Origin: Paludibacter propionicigenes
GTDB taxonomy: Bacteria; Bacteroidota; Bacteroidia; Bacteroidales; JAFGXI01
Length of the DNA: 38,118 nucleotides
Reading direction: 5' to 3'
Assembly: GCA_020721655.1 (NCBI GenBank)
Contig: DYMG01000012.1
Location: forward strand, 1 to 38,118
The number at the start of each line of letters is the position of its first letter. Positions within the stretch are counted from its first letter, which is position 1. The translations under genes and the position numbers were made by a program. Positions 1 to 7,673 of the stretch are shown piece after piece. The notes beneath the pieces are model-generated. The model saw nothing but the letters and a program-made list of their open reading frames with translations, had not been told where the DNA came from and searched no databases.

Positions 1-27
1 CCTTTATTCCGCTAAGTTCAATAAAGG
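1..27. repeat. Short inverted repeat at left edge
   Basis: Perfect 8-bp inverted arms, CCTTTATT at 1-8 and AATAAAGG at 20-27, with an 11-nt loop; a run of T follows at 35-42. It could be a weak terminator for a + strand gene lying left of the window, or the edge of a repeat. The T-run starts too far after the stem for a strong intrinsic terminator. Nothing else is recognisable in 1-82. Confidence 0.3.
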
Positions 28-82
28 ATAGAAGTGTTTTTTTAACAACCACGTTATGAAATTATACAAGAAAGAATTAATA

Positions 83-1777
83 TTATTCATCTATAATTTT
101 TTTATAAGAATAACCTAAACACCAAGAATTATTTATCTTAACAAATTCTCTATATATTTTGTATTTAGTATTTATTTCAGTGTTTATTACTACTAATTCT
201 TTATTTATTTCCTTAACTCTATCTGTATTTAAAAGACTAATTACCTTATTATTTTCTTTAATAATCTCATCAATTTGCTTTTCTGTAGTTTTATTTAAAG
301 TATTTAAAACGTTCTCAGCATAAATATTAGATTCAATATCATTATATATCAGATTTAAATGAACCGAATGATATGCACTTAAATACATCTTTACATAAGC
401 AATATTTTTTTCTTTTAGACATTTATTATAAGATTGCAATAAATTCTTTATTGTGTTAACTGGGTAATTCTTTTTATCATTTTTTACTTTGCCAAAAGTA
501 CTATAAAACTTTTTGTAATTAGGTTTTACATATACTTGTTCTTTTATATTTTCGTATTCCAAGCTGTAATTGTAACTGTAATTTTTATTTTGTTTTATTA
601 ATTCGCTAATTGAATCATTATATAAAGTTGTTGTATATATGCTTTTATCTCGGCTTCTTTTGTATTTAAAAAATATTTTATTATCATTTATTTCATAAAT
701 CTCTATACGTCCTGTGGATAATATTTTTTTTACAAGTTCTAAACTTATATGTTTGTCATATTTGTTATATATAATTTCGTACAAATAATTATCGTAACTA
801 AAATCATTATCTTCAATAGGTACTGGCTTTTCATAACATAAATATACTTGTTTTGTGAAATTATTTTTAACAAAATATTCATAAATAAAAGAATTTATAT
901 TATTTCGTTTAAGTTCTTTTCCTATATTTCCACCAATAATATAGTTTAAATTTGTATCAAGTACATTTATTGAATCTCTATCAAGTATATATTCAAATAT
1001 GTTTATTCCATTATTTGTATATCTGTAATAATTTAACACATGTCCAGATAAATCACTCTTTTCTTTTAGTAAGTTTGTTGTGTTTTTTACATAATCAGAT
1101 TTATATATGAACATTTTATTCTCTTTTGGAAAATAATTTTCTTTTGTAAATGCTTTTATATTGTCGAATATTTGAAATATAATGCTTGATTTGTTTGGAT
1201 TTATTGTAATAAACTGTATCCATTGACTTTTCAAAGTATTTATTGCATTTATCTTATTTTTTTTAGGTATTTCTTTTAATTCAGAAAATAATGGTATTTT
1301 TTTTAAAAACAAATCAATTTTATTAGAGCCATTAACAGATAAGAATAAGGCATTAATTTCTGTTTTAAAAAAAATTAAACCTGCAAAAATAGTTGTGTCG
1401 TCTATAAATTGCATATCGTGAAAATTAACAGGGTTACAATCCATTTCTTCAGATGATACAATTTTATCTTTTTGTAAGTACTCTATAGTTTGTTTATATT
1501 TTTTTGCTACGTGTTTTATTTCTTCCTCTATTTTAATTTCATCAAGTATTAAATTACTTTTTATATCAAATAAATACAATGCGAATTTTTTTTCAGAATA
1601 TAAAACTGCATAATTTCTATTAATAGTAAAATTACTAATTTGTGTATATTTTGTATCATAAAACAAGGTTGAATTTTTACCTATATTGTAATCTGAAATA
1701 TTATTAATTTCATTTACAGTTACCTGTGAAAAACTAATAGTAATGTTGAGTAGAATATATATTAATATTTTGTGCAT
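83..1777 (-). CDS. Unrecognised exported protein, 564 aa
   Basis: I do not recognise this family. The N-terminus is a plausible Sec signal peptide (MHKILIYILLNITISFSQ), suggesting export to the periplasm or surface. Residues about 20-430 are rich in Asn, Lys, Ile and Tyr with alternating hydrophobic stretches, as in beta-rich or propeller-like folds, but I see no clear repeat. The last 120 residues (about 440-564), with a helix-rich start and a final strand pair ending near NNSWCLGYSYKK, resemble NTF2-like/DUF4878 domains; this is a weak inference. There is no C-terminal sorting domain and no lipobox. It lies alone beside a decayed toxin-antitoxin locus and has no TAnnTTTG promoter nearby, unlike most units in the window. 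An accessory gene is likely. Confidence 0.6.
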   Translation of the reverse strand: MHKILIYILLNITISFSQVTVNEINNISDYNIGKNSTLFYDTKYTQISNFTINRNYAVLYSEKKFALYLFDIKSNLILDEIKIEEEIKHVAKKYKQTIEYLQKDKIVSSEEMDCNPVNFHDMQFIDDTTIFAGLIFFKTEINALFLSVNGSNKIDLFLKKIPLFSELKEIPKKNKINAINTLKSQWIQFITINPNKSSIIFQIFDNIKAFTKENYFPKENKMFIYKSDYVKNTTNLLKEKSDLSGHVLNYYRYTNNGINIFEYILDRDSINVLDTNLNYIIGGNIGKELKRNNINSFIYEYFVKNNFTKQVYLCYEKPVPIEDNDFSYDNYLYEIIYNKYDKHISLELVKKILSTGRIEIYEINDNKIFFKYKRSRDKSIYTTTLYNDSISELIKQNKNYSYNYSLEYENIKEQVYVKPNYKKFYSTFGKVKNDKKNYPVNTIKNLLQSYNKCLKEKNIAYVKMYLSAYHSVHLNLIYNDIESNIYAENVLNTLNKTTEKQIDEIIKENNKVISLLNTDRVKEINKELVVINTEINTKYKIYREFVKINNSWCLGYSYKKIIDE

Positions 1778-1970
1778 TTGTATATTTCTGATTTATAATT
1801 ATTTCTGAAAAGTCTTTTCTATCGATATATCGGTTGGCTGTATAAAATCGAAGCAAATTTCGGAGCAGTATCTTATCCTACGATACAATGTTTGCAACGA
1901 GCTGTAACGCTAATATTACCTCTGTCCCTGCTCTGATTTATGACCGCGTGTTAACCTGACGGTTATTTTA
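1778..1970. other. Non-coding stretch of unusual composition
   Basis: About 190 bp with no ORF, visibly richer in G+C than the other gaps here. It contains a long imperfect inverted repeat: TCGGAGCAG near 1860-1868 against CTGCTCTGA near 1939-1947, 8 of 9 positions pairing, about 70 nt apart. Smaller arms lie inside (GTATC/GATAC) and beside it (TAACC/GGTTA near 1951-1964). It has neither a terminator layout nor a consensus promoter. Its position between an orphan gene and a toxin-antitoxin locus suggests a remnant of a mobile or cassette-like element, but no attC core sites can be assigned with confidence. Confidence 0.35.
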
Positions 1971-2282
1971 TCAAGCAATTGTAACGGTTTGATTTAGTAA
2001 TTCAACGTTGAAATTTATCTTTGCATTTAAAGCTTTAAAAACTTTAATAATTGTATCAAAACGAGCATCTGTTAAACTATTCTCAATTTTAGAAATTTGG
2101 GCTTTTTGAACACCTACAAGTTTTCCTAAATCAGCTTGTGTCATATTTCGTTCTTTTCGTGCTTGTTTTATTGCTGCTCCTATTAATTCAAGACGTAATT
2201 CATTTTCAAACGCATCACGTTTTGGTGTACCGATTTTACCAATGTGTTTATCAGTAACATCTTCTAAGCTATATGTTTTCAT
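1971..2282 (-). CDS. XRE-family helix-turn-helix antitoxin
   Basis: A 103-aa protein with a Cro/C1 (HTH_3) domain at about residues 34-88: the helix-turn-helix reads MTQADLGKLVGVQKAQISKIE, with the usual hydrophobic tail after it. The N-terminal 30 residues (MKTYSLEDVTDKHIGKIGTP) are the extension common in Bacteroidota HigA-like antitoxins. Such proteins neutralise a RelE/HigB-type mRNA-cleaving toxin and repress their own operon. Its start overlaps the end of the upstream toxin reading frame by 14 bp, the toxin-first order typical of higBA. The antitoxin looks intact although the toxin partner does not, so it may survive as a stand-alone repressor or anti-addiction remnant. Confidence 0.85.
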   Translation of the reverse strand: MKTYSLEDVTDKHIGKIGTPKRDAFENELRLELIGAAIKQARKERNMTQADLGKLVGVQKAQISKIENSLTDARFDTIIKVFKALNAKINFNVELLNQTVTIA

Positions 2283-2586
2283 TTTTCTTATTTTTTATAT
2301 TTATACTTTTTCCTTCGAAATATTTTATTCGCAATCGTTCTGCCTTATCGATTTCACTTTGAGGTGTCTTATCTATTTTATTTATTATTCCATGAGTTGA
2401 AATCACAACTGTTTCTGTTTTATCTGTTTTATCCCAAAAAGCGAAAAGCCTATAATAGCCTCTTACAGTATAATATTGCAAATATACAAGTATCTTTATA
2501 AGGAAACAAACTATTGGAACGTTTTTTTCAAACAGGAAATTACAATATCTATAACTATCATATAGCTCAATAAAATAACAATTCAT
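2269..2586 (-). pseudogene. Degenerate HigB/Gp49-like toxin
   Basis: The C-terminal half is a clear phage-Gp49/HigB-type (DUF891) RNase toxin: GYYRLFAFWDKT, then a strand and HGIINKIDKTPQSEIDKAE, matching the family's H-GF-KKTQKTP-EIE-A ending. The N-terminal half is not family-like in this frame. Between the two, another frame of the same strand (about 2458-2523) encodes SLFPYKDTCIFAILYCKR, which fits the expected 'L-KL-dTgiwElR' strand just before GYYR. Joining the pieces needs one shift at the A7 run at 2521-2528 and a second just before GYYR. The open frame is also about 20 residues short before the GYYR strand. I read it as a frameshifted, partly deleted toxin; sequencing indels in homopolymers are the alternative. 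Confidence 0.7.
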
Positions 2587-2667
2587 TGTTAATAAGATGT
2601 TGAAAACAGGTTGAAAACCTTATAGTCAAACTCAACTAATAAATAATACAAACAACATTTAAAATTG

Positions 2668-2675
2668 TATTTTTG
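2668..2675 (+). promoter_or_regulatory. Candidate -7 element for parA
   Basis: TATTTTTG matches the Bacteroidota -7 consensus TAnnTTTG and ends 23 nt before the parA ATG. No good TTG (-33) lies 19-21 bp upstream, so the promoter is incomplete by consensus. Confidence 0.5.
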
Positions 2676-2698
2676 CTAATCGAAATAATAAAAATAAA

Positions 2699-3499
2699 AT
2701 GACAAAAGTAATAGCAATAGCAAATCAAAAAGGTGGAGTTGGTAAAACAACCACAGCAATTAATTTAGCATCGAGCTTAGCAATATTAGAAAAAAAAGTG
2801 CTACTAATAGATGCCGACCCACAAGCAAATGCAACATCGGGCTCTGGCTTCGACTTAAAAAATATAAAAACAAGTATTTATGAATGTTTAATTGACGATG
2901 TAAATCCTAAAAATATAATTCTTAAAACTAATAACGAAAATTTAGATTTATTACCATCTCATATTGATTTAGTTGGAGCAGAAATAGAAATGCTTGACCG
3001 CCCAAATAGAGAAGGTTTAATGAAAATGCTTATTGAAAAAGTAAAAAACGATTACGATTTTATTCTTATTGATAGCTCGCCTTCGTTAGGATTGCTAACA
3101 GTAAATGCCTTAACAGCAGCCGATTCGGTTATTATTCCAGTCCAAAGTGAATATTATGCTCTTGAGGGCTTGGGTAAACTTTTAAATACAATAAAAATAA
3201 TACAAACTCGATTAAACCCAAATTTACAAATTGAAGGTTTTTTAATTACTATGTACGATGCACGCACAAATTTAAGCAACCAAGTTGTAGATGAAGTTAA
3301 AAAACATTTCGAATCTATGGTTTTTGATACAATTATTCAACGAAATATTAAACTTGCAGAAGCCCCAAGTCACGGATTATCAATAATAGAACACGATGCC
3401 ACATCTAAAGGTGCCGTAAATTATTTAAATTTAGCAAGAGAAATATTACAAAAAAACGGTTTAACCGACATTAGCAACGAAAACAGAATTATTGAATAA
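2699..3499 (+). CDS. parA: Chromosome-partitioning ATPase ParA/Soj
   Basis: A 266-aa ParA/MinD-type ATPase. The deviant Walker A motif is KGGVGKTTT (about residues 11-19), followed by LLIDADPQANATSG (Walker A'), and the Walker B strand FILIDSSPSLG lies near residues 121-131. It lacks the N-terminal helix-turn-helix of plasmid type-Ia ParA proteins, so it is the chromosomal Soj-like form. It works with ParB, encoded 24 bp downstream, to segregate newly replicated origins. First gene of the unit parA-parB-DUF5683-holA; the ATG is immediately followed by the conserved MTKVIAIANQKGG start, which fixes the N-terminus. Confidence 0.97.
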   Translation: MTKVIAIANQKGGVGKTTTAINLASSLAILEKKVLLIDADPQANATSGSGFDLKNIKTSIYECLIDDVNPKNIILKTNNENLDLLPSHIDLVGAEIEMLDRPNREGLMKMLIEKVKNDYDFILIDSSPSLGLLTVNALTAADSVIIPVQSEYYALEGLGKLLNTIKIIQTRLNPNLQIEGFLITMYDARTNLSNQVVDEVKKHFESMVFDTIIQRNIKLAEAPSHGLSIIEHDATSKGAVNYLNLAREILQKNGLTDISNENRIIE

Positions 3500-3523
3500 A
3501 TAAAATATCAGAAAAATTTTATT

Positions 3524-4396
3524 ATGGCAAAAAAAACAGGATTAGGAAAAGGACTTGGTGCACTTATAGAAGATAATAATACTCACGACGACTCGTCATC
3601 ATCACTAATAAAGGAAATAGAACTATCAAAAATAGAAACTAACCCATACCAACCACGCAAATATTTCGACGAAGAAGCACTTAAAGAACTTTCCGAATCA
3701 ATAAAATTATTAGGAATAATTCAACCTATTACACTTCGCAAAATTGACGGAGAAGACCGCTACCAACTTATTTCAGGAGAACGCAGATTTAGAGCCTCAA
3801 AATTAGCAAATTTAACAACAATTCCGTCTTACGTTAGAACAGCCAACGACCAAGGAATGCTTGAAATGGCTTTGGTAGAAAATATTCAACGTGAAGATTT
3901 AGACGCAATAGAAGTTGCTCTTAGTTTTCAACAATTACTTACCGAATGTAAACTAACTCAAGAACTTTTAAGCGAAAGAGTTGGTAAAAAACGCTCTACA
4001 GTAACTAATTACTTACGCTTATTAAAATTGCCCCCAGAAATTCAATTAGGAATTAAAACTCGCCAAATTTCTATGGGACACGCTCGTGCACTAATAAACA
4101 TTGAAGATGCCGAAACACAACTAATGGTTTACGAGCAAATTCTTAAATACAATTTTTCGGTACGCAAAACAGAAGAAATTGTTAGAGAATTAACAGAAAA
4201 CACTAAATTAGATAAGATTGTAAAAAATAAACAAAAAACACCTACCGAATACCAATCATTAGAAACACATCTGTCTAATTATTTTAAAACAAAAGTTGAC
4301 TTTAAAATAAATGATAACGGTAAAGGAAAAATTGTAATAGATTTTAAATCGACCGAAGATTTAGAAAGAATTATTGAAATTATTGATAAAATATAA
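3524..4396 (+). CDS. parB: ParB/Spo0J partition protein
   Basis: A 290-aa chromosomal ParB. After a basic start (KKTGLGKGLGALI, typical of Spo0J) come the ParB/Srx CTPase domain with NPYQPRKYF, GIIQPITLR and the GERRFRA motif (residues about 40-130), then NIQREDLDAIE and a helix-turn-helix (GKKRSTVTNYLRLLKLP) that reads parS. The C-terminal dimerisation domain fills the last 60 residues. It loads as a sliding clamp at parS and stimulates ParA. I found no parS-like GTTNCACGTGNAAC palindrome anywhere in this window, so the site must lie elsewhere. Confidence 0.97.
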   Translation: MAKKTGLGKGLGALIEDNNTHDDSSSSLIKEIELSKIETNPYQPRKYFDEEALKELSESIKLLGIIQPITLRKIDGEDRYQLISGERRFRASKLANLTTIPSYVRTANDQGMLEMALVENIQREDLDAIEVALSFQQLLTECKLTQELLSERVGKKRSTVTNYLRLLKLPPEIQLGIKTRQISMGHARALINIEDAETQLMVYEQILKYNFSVRKTEEIVRELTENTKLDKIVKNKQKTPTEYQSLETHLSNYFKTKVDFKINDNGKGKIVIDFKSTEDLERIIEIIDKI

Positions 4397-4410
4397 TTTC
4401 AAAAAACATA

Positions 4411-4989
4411 ATGAAACTATTTATTTACATACTAATTTTAGCAAACTTTATTTTACCAACAAAAGCACAAACCGATAGTTTAAATACACCAAACAACGAC
4501 ACAACAGAAAATAGTTCCATTATTTTAAACCAAAAACATTCGCCAAAATTAGCAACGTGGTTGTCTGTTGCTGTTCCTGGAACAGGTCAAATTTACAACA
4601 AAAAATACTGGAAAGTGCCAATAATTTATGGACTTTTTGGAACTTTTGGTTATTTTGCCAATAAATATGAAAAAGAATATTTGTTTTACAGGCAAGCTTA
4701 CAAAGACAGACTTAACGGATTAACAACTCAACTTTCAGCCGGAGAATATTACCAATTATTATCAAACGACGAATTAAAATCGGAAATGAAACGTTGGGAA
4801 AGAAACCGAAATTTTAATTATATAGGAATATTTTTAACATACATTGCCAATATTGTTGATGCAAGTGTTGATGCCAATTTGTATTATTACGATATTAGCG
4901 ATGACCTTTCAATTCGCATAGAACCAATAATTTACAGTAACAATAACTGTCCAAATACAATAGGCGTTAATTGTAAAATATCTTTTTAA
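4411..4989 (+). CDS. DUF5683 membrane protein
   Basis: A 192-aa protein with a cleavable-looking signal peptide (MKLFIYILILANFILPTKAQ), then a low-complexity Asn/Thr linker and the DUF5683 core: PKLATWLSVAVPGTGQIYNKKYWKVP followed by a hydrophobic segment, and a second one near residues 135-150 (YIGIFLTYIANIVDASVDA). DUF5683 proteins follow parB in many Bacteroidota; the function is unknown. The GTGQIYNKKYWK segment resembles the glycine-rich start of TM2/DUF5683 membrane hairpins. It is 14 bp after parB and 8 bp before holA, so co-transcribed. Confidence 0.85.
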   Translation: MKLFIYILILANFILPTKAQTDSLNTPNNDTTENSSIILNQKHSPKLATWLSVAVPGTGQIYNKKYWKVPIIYGLFGTFGYFANKYEKEYLFYRQAYKDRLNGLTTQLSAGEYYQLLSNDELKSEMKRWERNRNFNYIGIFLTYIANIVDASVDANLYYYDISDDLSIRIEPIIYSNNNCPNTIGVNCKISF

Positions 4990-4997
4990 ATAAAAAT

Positions 4998-6002
4998 ATG
5001 ACTTTTGAAGAAATAATAAAAGACTTAAAAAATAAAATATACAAACCCTTTTATTTACTTACTGGTGAAGAACCTTATTATATTGATGTTATTACAGAAT
5101 ATATTGCAAAAAACGTACTAACAGAAGAAGAAAAATCGTTTAATCAAACATTAATTTACGGAAAAGACACAAACGCACGAGACGTAATAAATCTTTGCAA
5201 AAGATACCCTATGATGGCTAATAATCAGGTAGTTATTTTAAAAGAAGCTCAAGATTTAAGCAATTTTGATGATTTATTACCGTATTTTGAAAACCCACTA
5301 AATTCTACAATTTTAGTGATAAACTACAAATACAAAAAATTAGACTCAAGAAAAAAAGTTTACAAAACAGCCGAAAAAAATGGTATAACACTAAATACAA
5401 AAAAAATATACGATAATCAAGTCCCGCAATGGATTGAAAAAATGGCAAACGAGTTAAACATAAACATTGAAGCAAAAGCAACAATTTTGTTAACCGAATT
5501 TATTGGAGCCGATTTAACGAAAATTAGAAAAGAACTTGAAAAACTAAAAGTTAGTATTGAGGGTAAATCTAACATAATTACCACAAAAGATATTGAAAAT
5601 AATATTGGAGTTAGTAGAGAATTTAACATTTTTGAACTATCGAAAGCGTTTGGCAAAAAAGACATATTAACTGTAAATAAAATAGCAATTTACTACGGTA
5701 ATAATTCTAAACAATACCACCCTATTTTAATAATTGGATTACTCTTCGATTTGTTTTTTCAAAAACTATTTATTTATCATCTTTTAAAAGACAAATCGCA
5801 ATACAATGTAGCAGCTAAACTTGGTGTAAGTCCTGCATTTGTAAAAGACTACGAAATTGCAGCAAAAAACTACTCGCCACAAAAAATAGTAGAAATATTT
5901 TCACTTTTAAGGCAATTCGATTTAAAAGCAAAAGGTGTTGACGCTAATGCTATTGAACCAATAGATTTGTATAAAGAGTTGTTTTTTAGAATATTACACT
6001 AA
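4998..6002 (+). CDS. holA: DNA polymerase III subunit delta
   Basis: A 334-aa HolA, the subunit of the clamp-loader complex that opens the sliding clamp. The N-terminus carries the family pattern FYLLTGEEPYYIDVI (residues about 17-32), followed by the region around MMANNQVVILKEAQ. An AAA+-like middle domain without a functional Walker motif comes next (residues about 140-215, with a conserved GADLTKIRKELEKL), and then the helical collar domain ending KELFFRILH. Length is normal (E. coli 343). Last gene of the parA unit; the hairpin at 6036-6054 follows its stop. Confidence 0.92.
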   Translation: MTFEEIIKDLKNKIYKPFYLLTGEEPYYIDVITEYIAKNVLTEEEKSFNQTLIYGKDTNARDVINLCKRYPMMANNQVVILKEAQDLSNFDDLLPYFENPLNSTILVINYKYKKLDSRKKVYKTAEKNGITLNTKKIYDNQVPQWIEKMANELNINIEAKATILLTEFIGADLTKIRKELEKLKVSIEGKSNIITTKDIENNIGVSREFNIFELSKAFGKKDILTVNKIAIYYGNNSKQYHPILIIGLLFDLFFQKLFIYHLLKDKSQYNVAAKLGVSPAFVKDYEIAAKNYSPQKIVEIFSLLRQFDLKAKGVDANAIEPIDLYKELFFRILH

Positions 6003-6035
6003 GTAATATCAAATACAAACAATAATTAATTGGAC

Positions 6036-6054
6036 TTCCGAACAAAGTTCGGAA
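6036..6054. terminator. Hairpin between convergent genes
   Basis: A perfect 8-bp stem, TTCCGAAC / GTTCGGAA, with a 3-nt loop, lies between holA (+) and the lipoprotein gene (-). The T-run after it is short in both directions, so it may terminate weakly both ways. Confidence 0.55.
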
Positions 6055-6068
6055 TGCTTTCGGTATAA

Positions 6069-6977
6069 TTACAAACTATTTAAAACAGCAGTTAAATTAG
6101 CATCGGTAATTTCGGTTAAACTTAAATCTATTGTAGTATTTACTTCAACTTGGGTTTCATTAAAGTAATAGAATAATTTATTGCTACTATCAATTCCAAT
6201 AAATATAATTTTAATATTTTCGCCAACAGGTAAATTTCCCGATGTTGAACTATATAACTGCATCAAGCTTTTATAATTTGGCAGATAAATAAATTTGCTT
6301 ACATTGGTTAGATTATCGGTGCTCGATGTAAAATTATAAGTTGTATTATTTCCAGAAAAAACAGGTAATTTAGCACAAGAAATCCAACCTAATTGTTGCA
6401 TTTCGGCTGTATATCCGTAAGAAGTTGTAGTAAAATTTCCGGCAGGTGTATTTATCCAATTCGTAATATTTGAAACAAGCTCGCCATAATATGTTTTCAT
6501 AAAACTTTCTTGCGATGTGTTGGGCATTTCTACAGTCCAAGTGCATTGCGGACGCAAAACTAATTCTTCTCCATCTTTAAATGCCGTAATTTTAACTTCT
6601 CCGTGCGAGGTTAGTAAATTTCCGTCGGCAATTGTTGGCATTTGGTAATAAATCATATCTTTAGCAGGATAAAGCTCAATTAATTTAACTGTATAAGGCC
6701 AATGAACACTATCGCCATTGGCAAACATTAGTTTTTCTTTTGAAACCCAAATTTTTGTTCCTTCGTGTCCTTGAATTGGGGCTGTTCCCGATGTATCTAT
6801 AACAAATTCTTGTTCATCTTGTTTTTTTGTATTGTAGTAATTATTTATCGATTCGTATTCACTAAGCTCTTCTTCTTCAGTGGCTTCTATCCTATCTTTA
6901 GAACAGCTATTAAAAAAAGAAGTGCTCAATAGTAGTAAAAAAACTGTAAACAAGTTAACAAAATTTGATGTTTTCAT
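6069..6977 (-). CDS. Predicted lipoprotein, 302 aa
   Basis: The N-terminus is a lipoprotein signal peptide ending in FFNSC (Cys25), followed by an acidic linker (EATEEEELSEYE), the usual form for Bacteroidota outer-membrane or surface lipoproteins. Residues about 70-150 (GTKIWVSKEKLMF, then VKLIELYPAKDMIYYQMPT, then DGNLLTSHGEVKI, then TAFKDGEELVLRP) match the pattern of a beta-domain common in this phylum: a sheet carrying 'L-sdG-lL-t-Ge--I-A--dG--L'. No enzymatic motif is visible and the function is unknown. It is followed 20 bp upstream by the gene for a barrel-like protein in the same direction, so the two probably share a transcript. Confidence 0.75.
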   Translation of the reverse strand: MKTSNFVNLFTVFLLLLSTSFFNSCSKDRIEATEEEELSEYESINNYYNTKKQDEQEFVIDTSGTAPIQGHEGTKIWVSKEKLMFANGDSVHWPYTVKLIELYPAKDMIYYQMPTIADGNLLTSHGEVKITAFKDGEELVLRPQCTWTVEMPNTSQESFMKTYYGELVSNITNWINTPAGNFTTTSYGYTAEMQQLGWISCAKLPVFSGNNTTYNFTSSTDNLTNVSKFIYLPNYKSLMQLYSSTSGNLPVGENIKIIFIGIDSSNKLFYYFNETQVEVNTTIDLSLTEITDANLTAVLNSL

Positions 6978-6997
6978 TTGTCTTTATTTTTAAGTTA

Positions 6998-7546
6998 TTA
7001 ATTATATGCAGGACACGACATTGGCGATTTCTTATTTTTTCTTCCGCCACCGGCATTACCTTTACCTTTTTTGCATTTAAAGAAATACATTATGCCTATT
7101 TGTAGGTTAGTTTCTTTCCATTTAAAGTTATATCTGTACTCAATAAAAGGTCGTAAACAGGCTCTATTTGTAAGTCCACCACCCAATTCGGCATCCCAAT
7201 TTGAAAATTTTTTGTCTTGCATTGGCGATGTTTCGTAATTAATCCAACCGTTGTACGAACCGTTTGCTATTCCATAAAAAACCCAATTTTTAACATGGAA
7301 TAAGTTTAAATGCAAACTTATACCTCCGTAAAATTCAGTAATTTTATTAAACGACGGGTAATAAGATATTTGAGGTACAATACTTATTTTTTTGTACGGA
7401 AATTCTGCTCGTAACCCGGCAGCAAAACTTTCAGTTTGTAAATTGTATATTGCCGATACTCCAACACCAAATTTTTGTGAAAATGCACTTAAATTTAACG
7501 ATAAAACCAAAACTAAAACTGCAATTCTATTAATTTTAAAAGTCAT
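6998..7546 (-). CDS. Small outer-membrane beta-barrel-like protein
   Basis: A 182-aa protein with a clear signal peptide (MTFKINRIAVLVLVLSLNLSAFSQ). The mature part alternates hydrophobic and polar residues in short strands (FGVGVSAIYNL, ISIVPQISYYP, YGGISLHLNLF, NLQIGIMYFF), as in small 8-strand barrels. Unusually, the last barrel-like strand, ending FFKCKKGKG, is followed by a basic Gly/Lys tail and a final SCPAYN instead of ending in an aromatic residue. Function is unknown. It is upstream of, and in the same direction as, the 302-aa lipoprotein. I see no consensus -7 element for it, only a one-mismatch CAAATAAA on the + strand near 7590. Confidence 0.65.
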   Translation of the reverse strand: MTFKINRIAVLVLVLSLNLSAFSQKFGVGVSAIYNLQTESFAAGLRAEFPYKKISIVPQISYYPSFNKITEFYGGISLHLNLFHVKNWVFYGIANGSYNGWINYETSPMQDKKFSNWDAELGGGLTNRACLRPFIEYRYNFKWKETNLQIGIMYFFKCKKGKGNAGGGRKNKKSPMSCPAYN

Positions 7547-7673
7547 ATTGTATTGTTACTATTTTTTGCAATATACTAATAATATACACAAATAAAACGT
7601 TTAACACCTATGTTTTAAAAATATAAAAATACAAATGCCTTATTTATAAATAATTGCAACAAGAAAACGATTA

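Noticed and set aside
1778-1970. Integron attC site
   Set aside because: Core sites of the form RYYYAAC and GTTRRRY could not be placed together, so only a general remark is kept.
2699-6002. parS centromere next to parAB
   Set aside because: No GTTNCACGTGNAAC-like palindrome, nor any CACGTG core, was found while scanning the window.
7639-7652. Palindrome TTATTTATAAATAA as a radA terminator
   Set aside because: Only A/T pairs and no loop; expected by chance in such AT-rich DNA.
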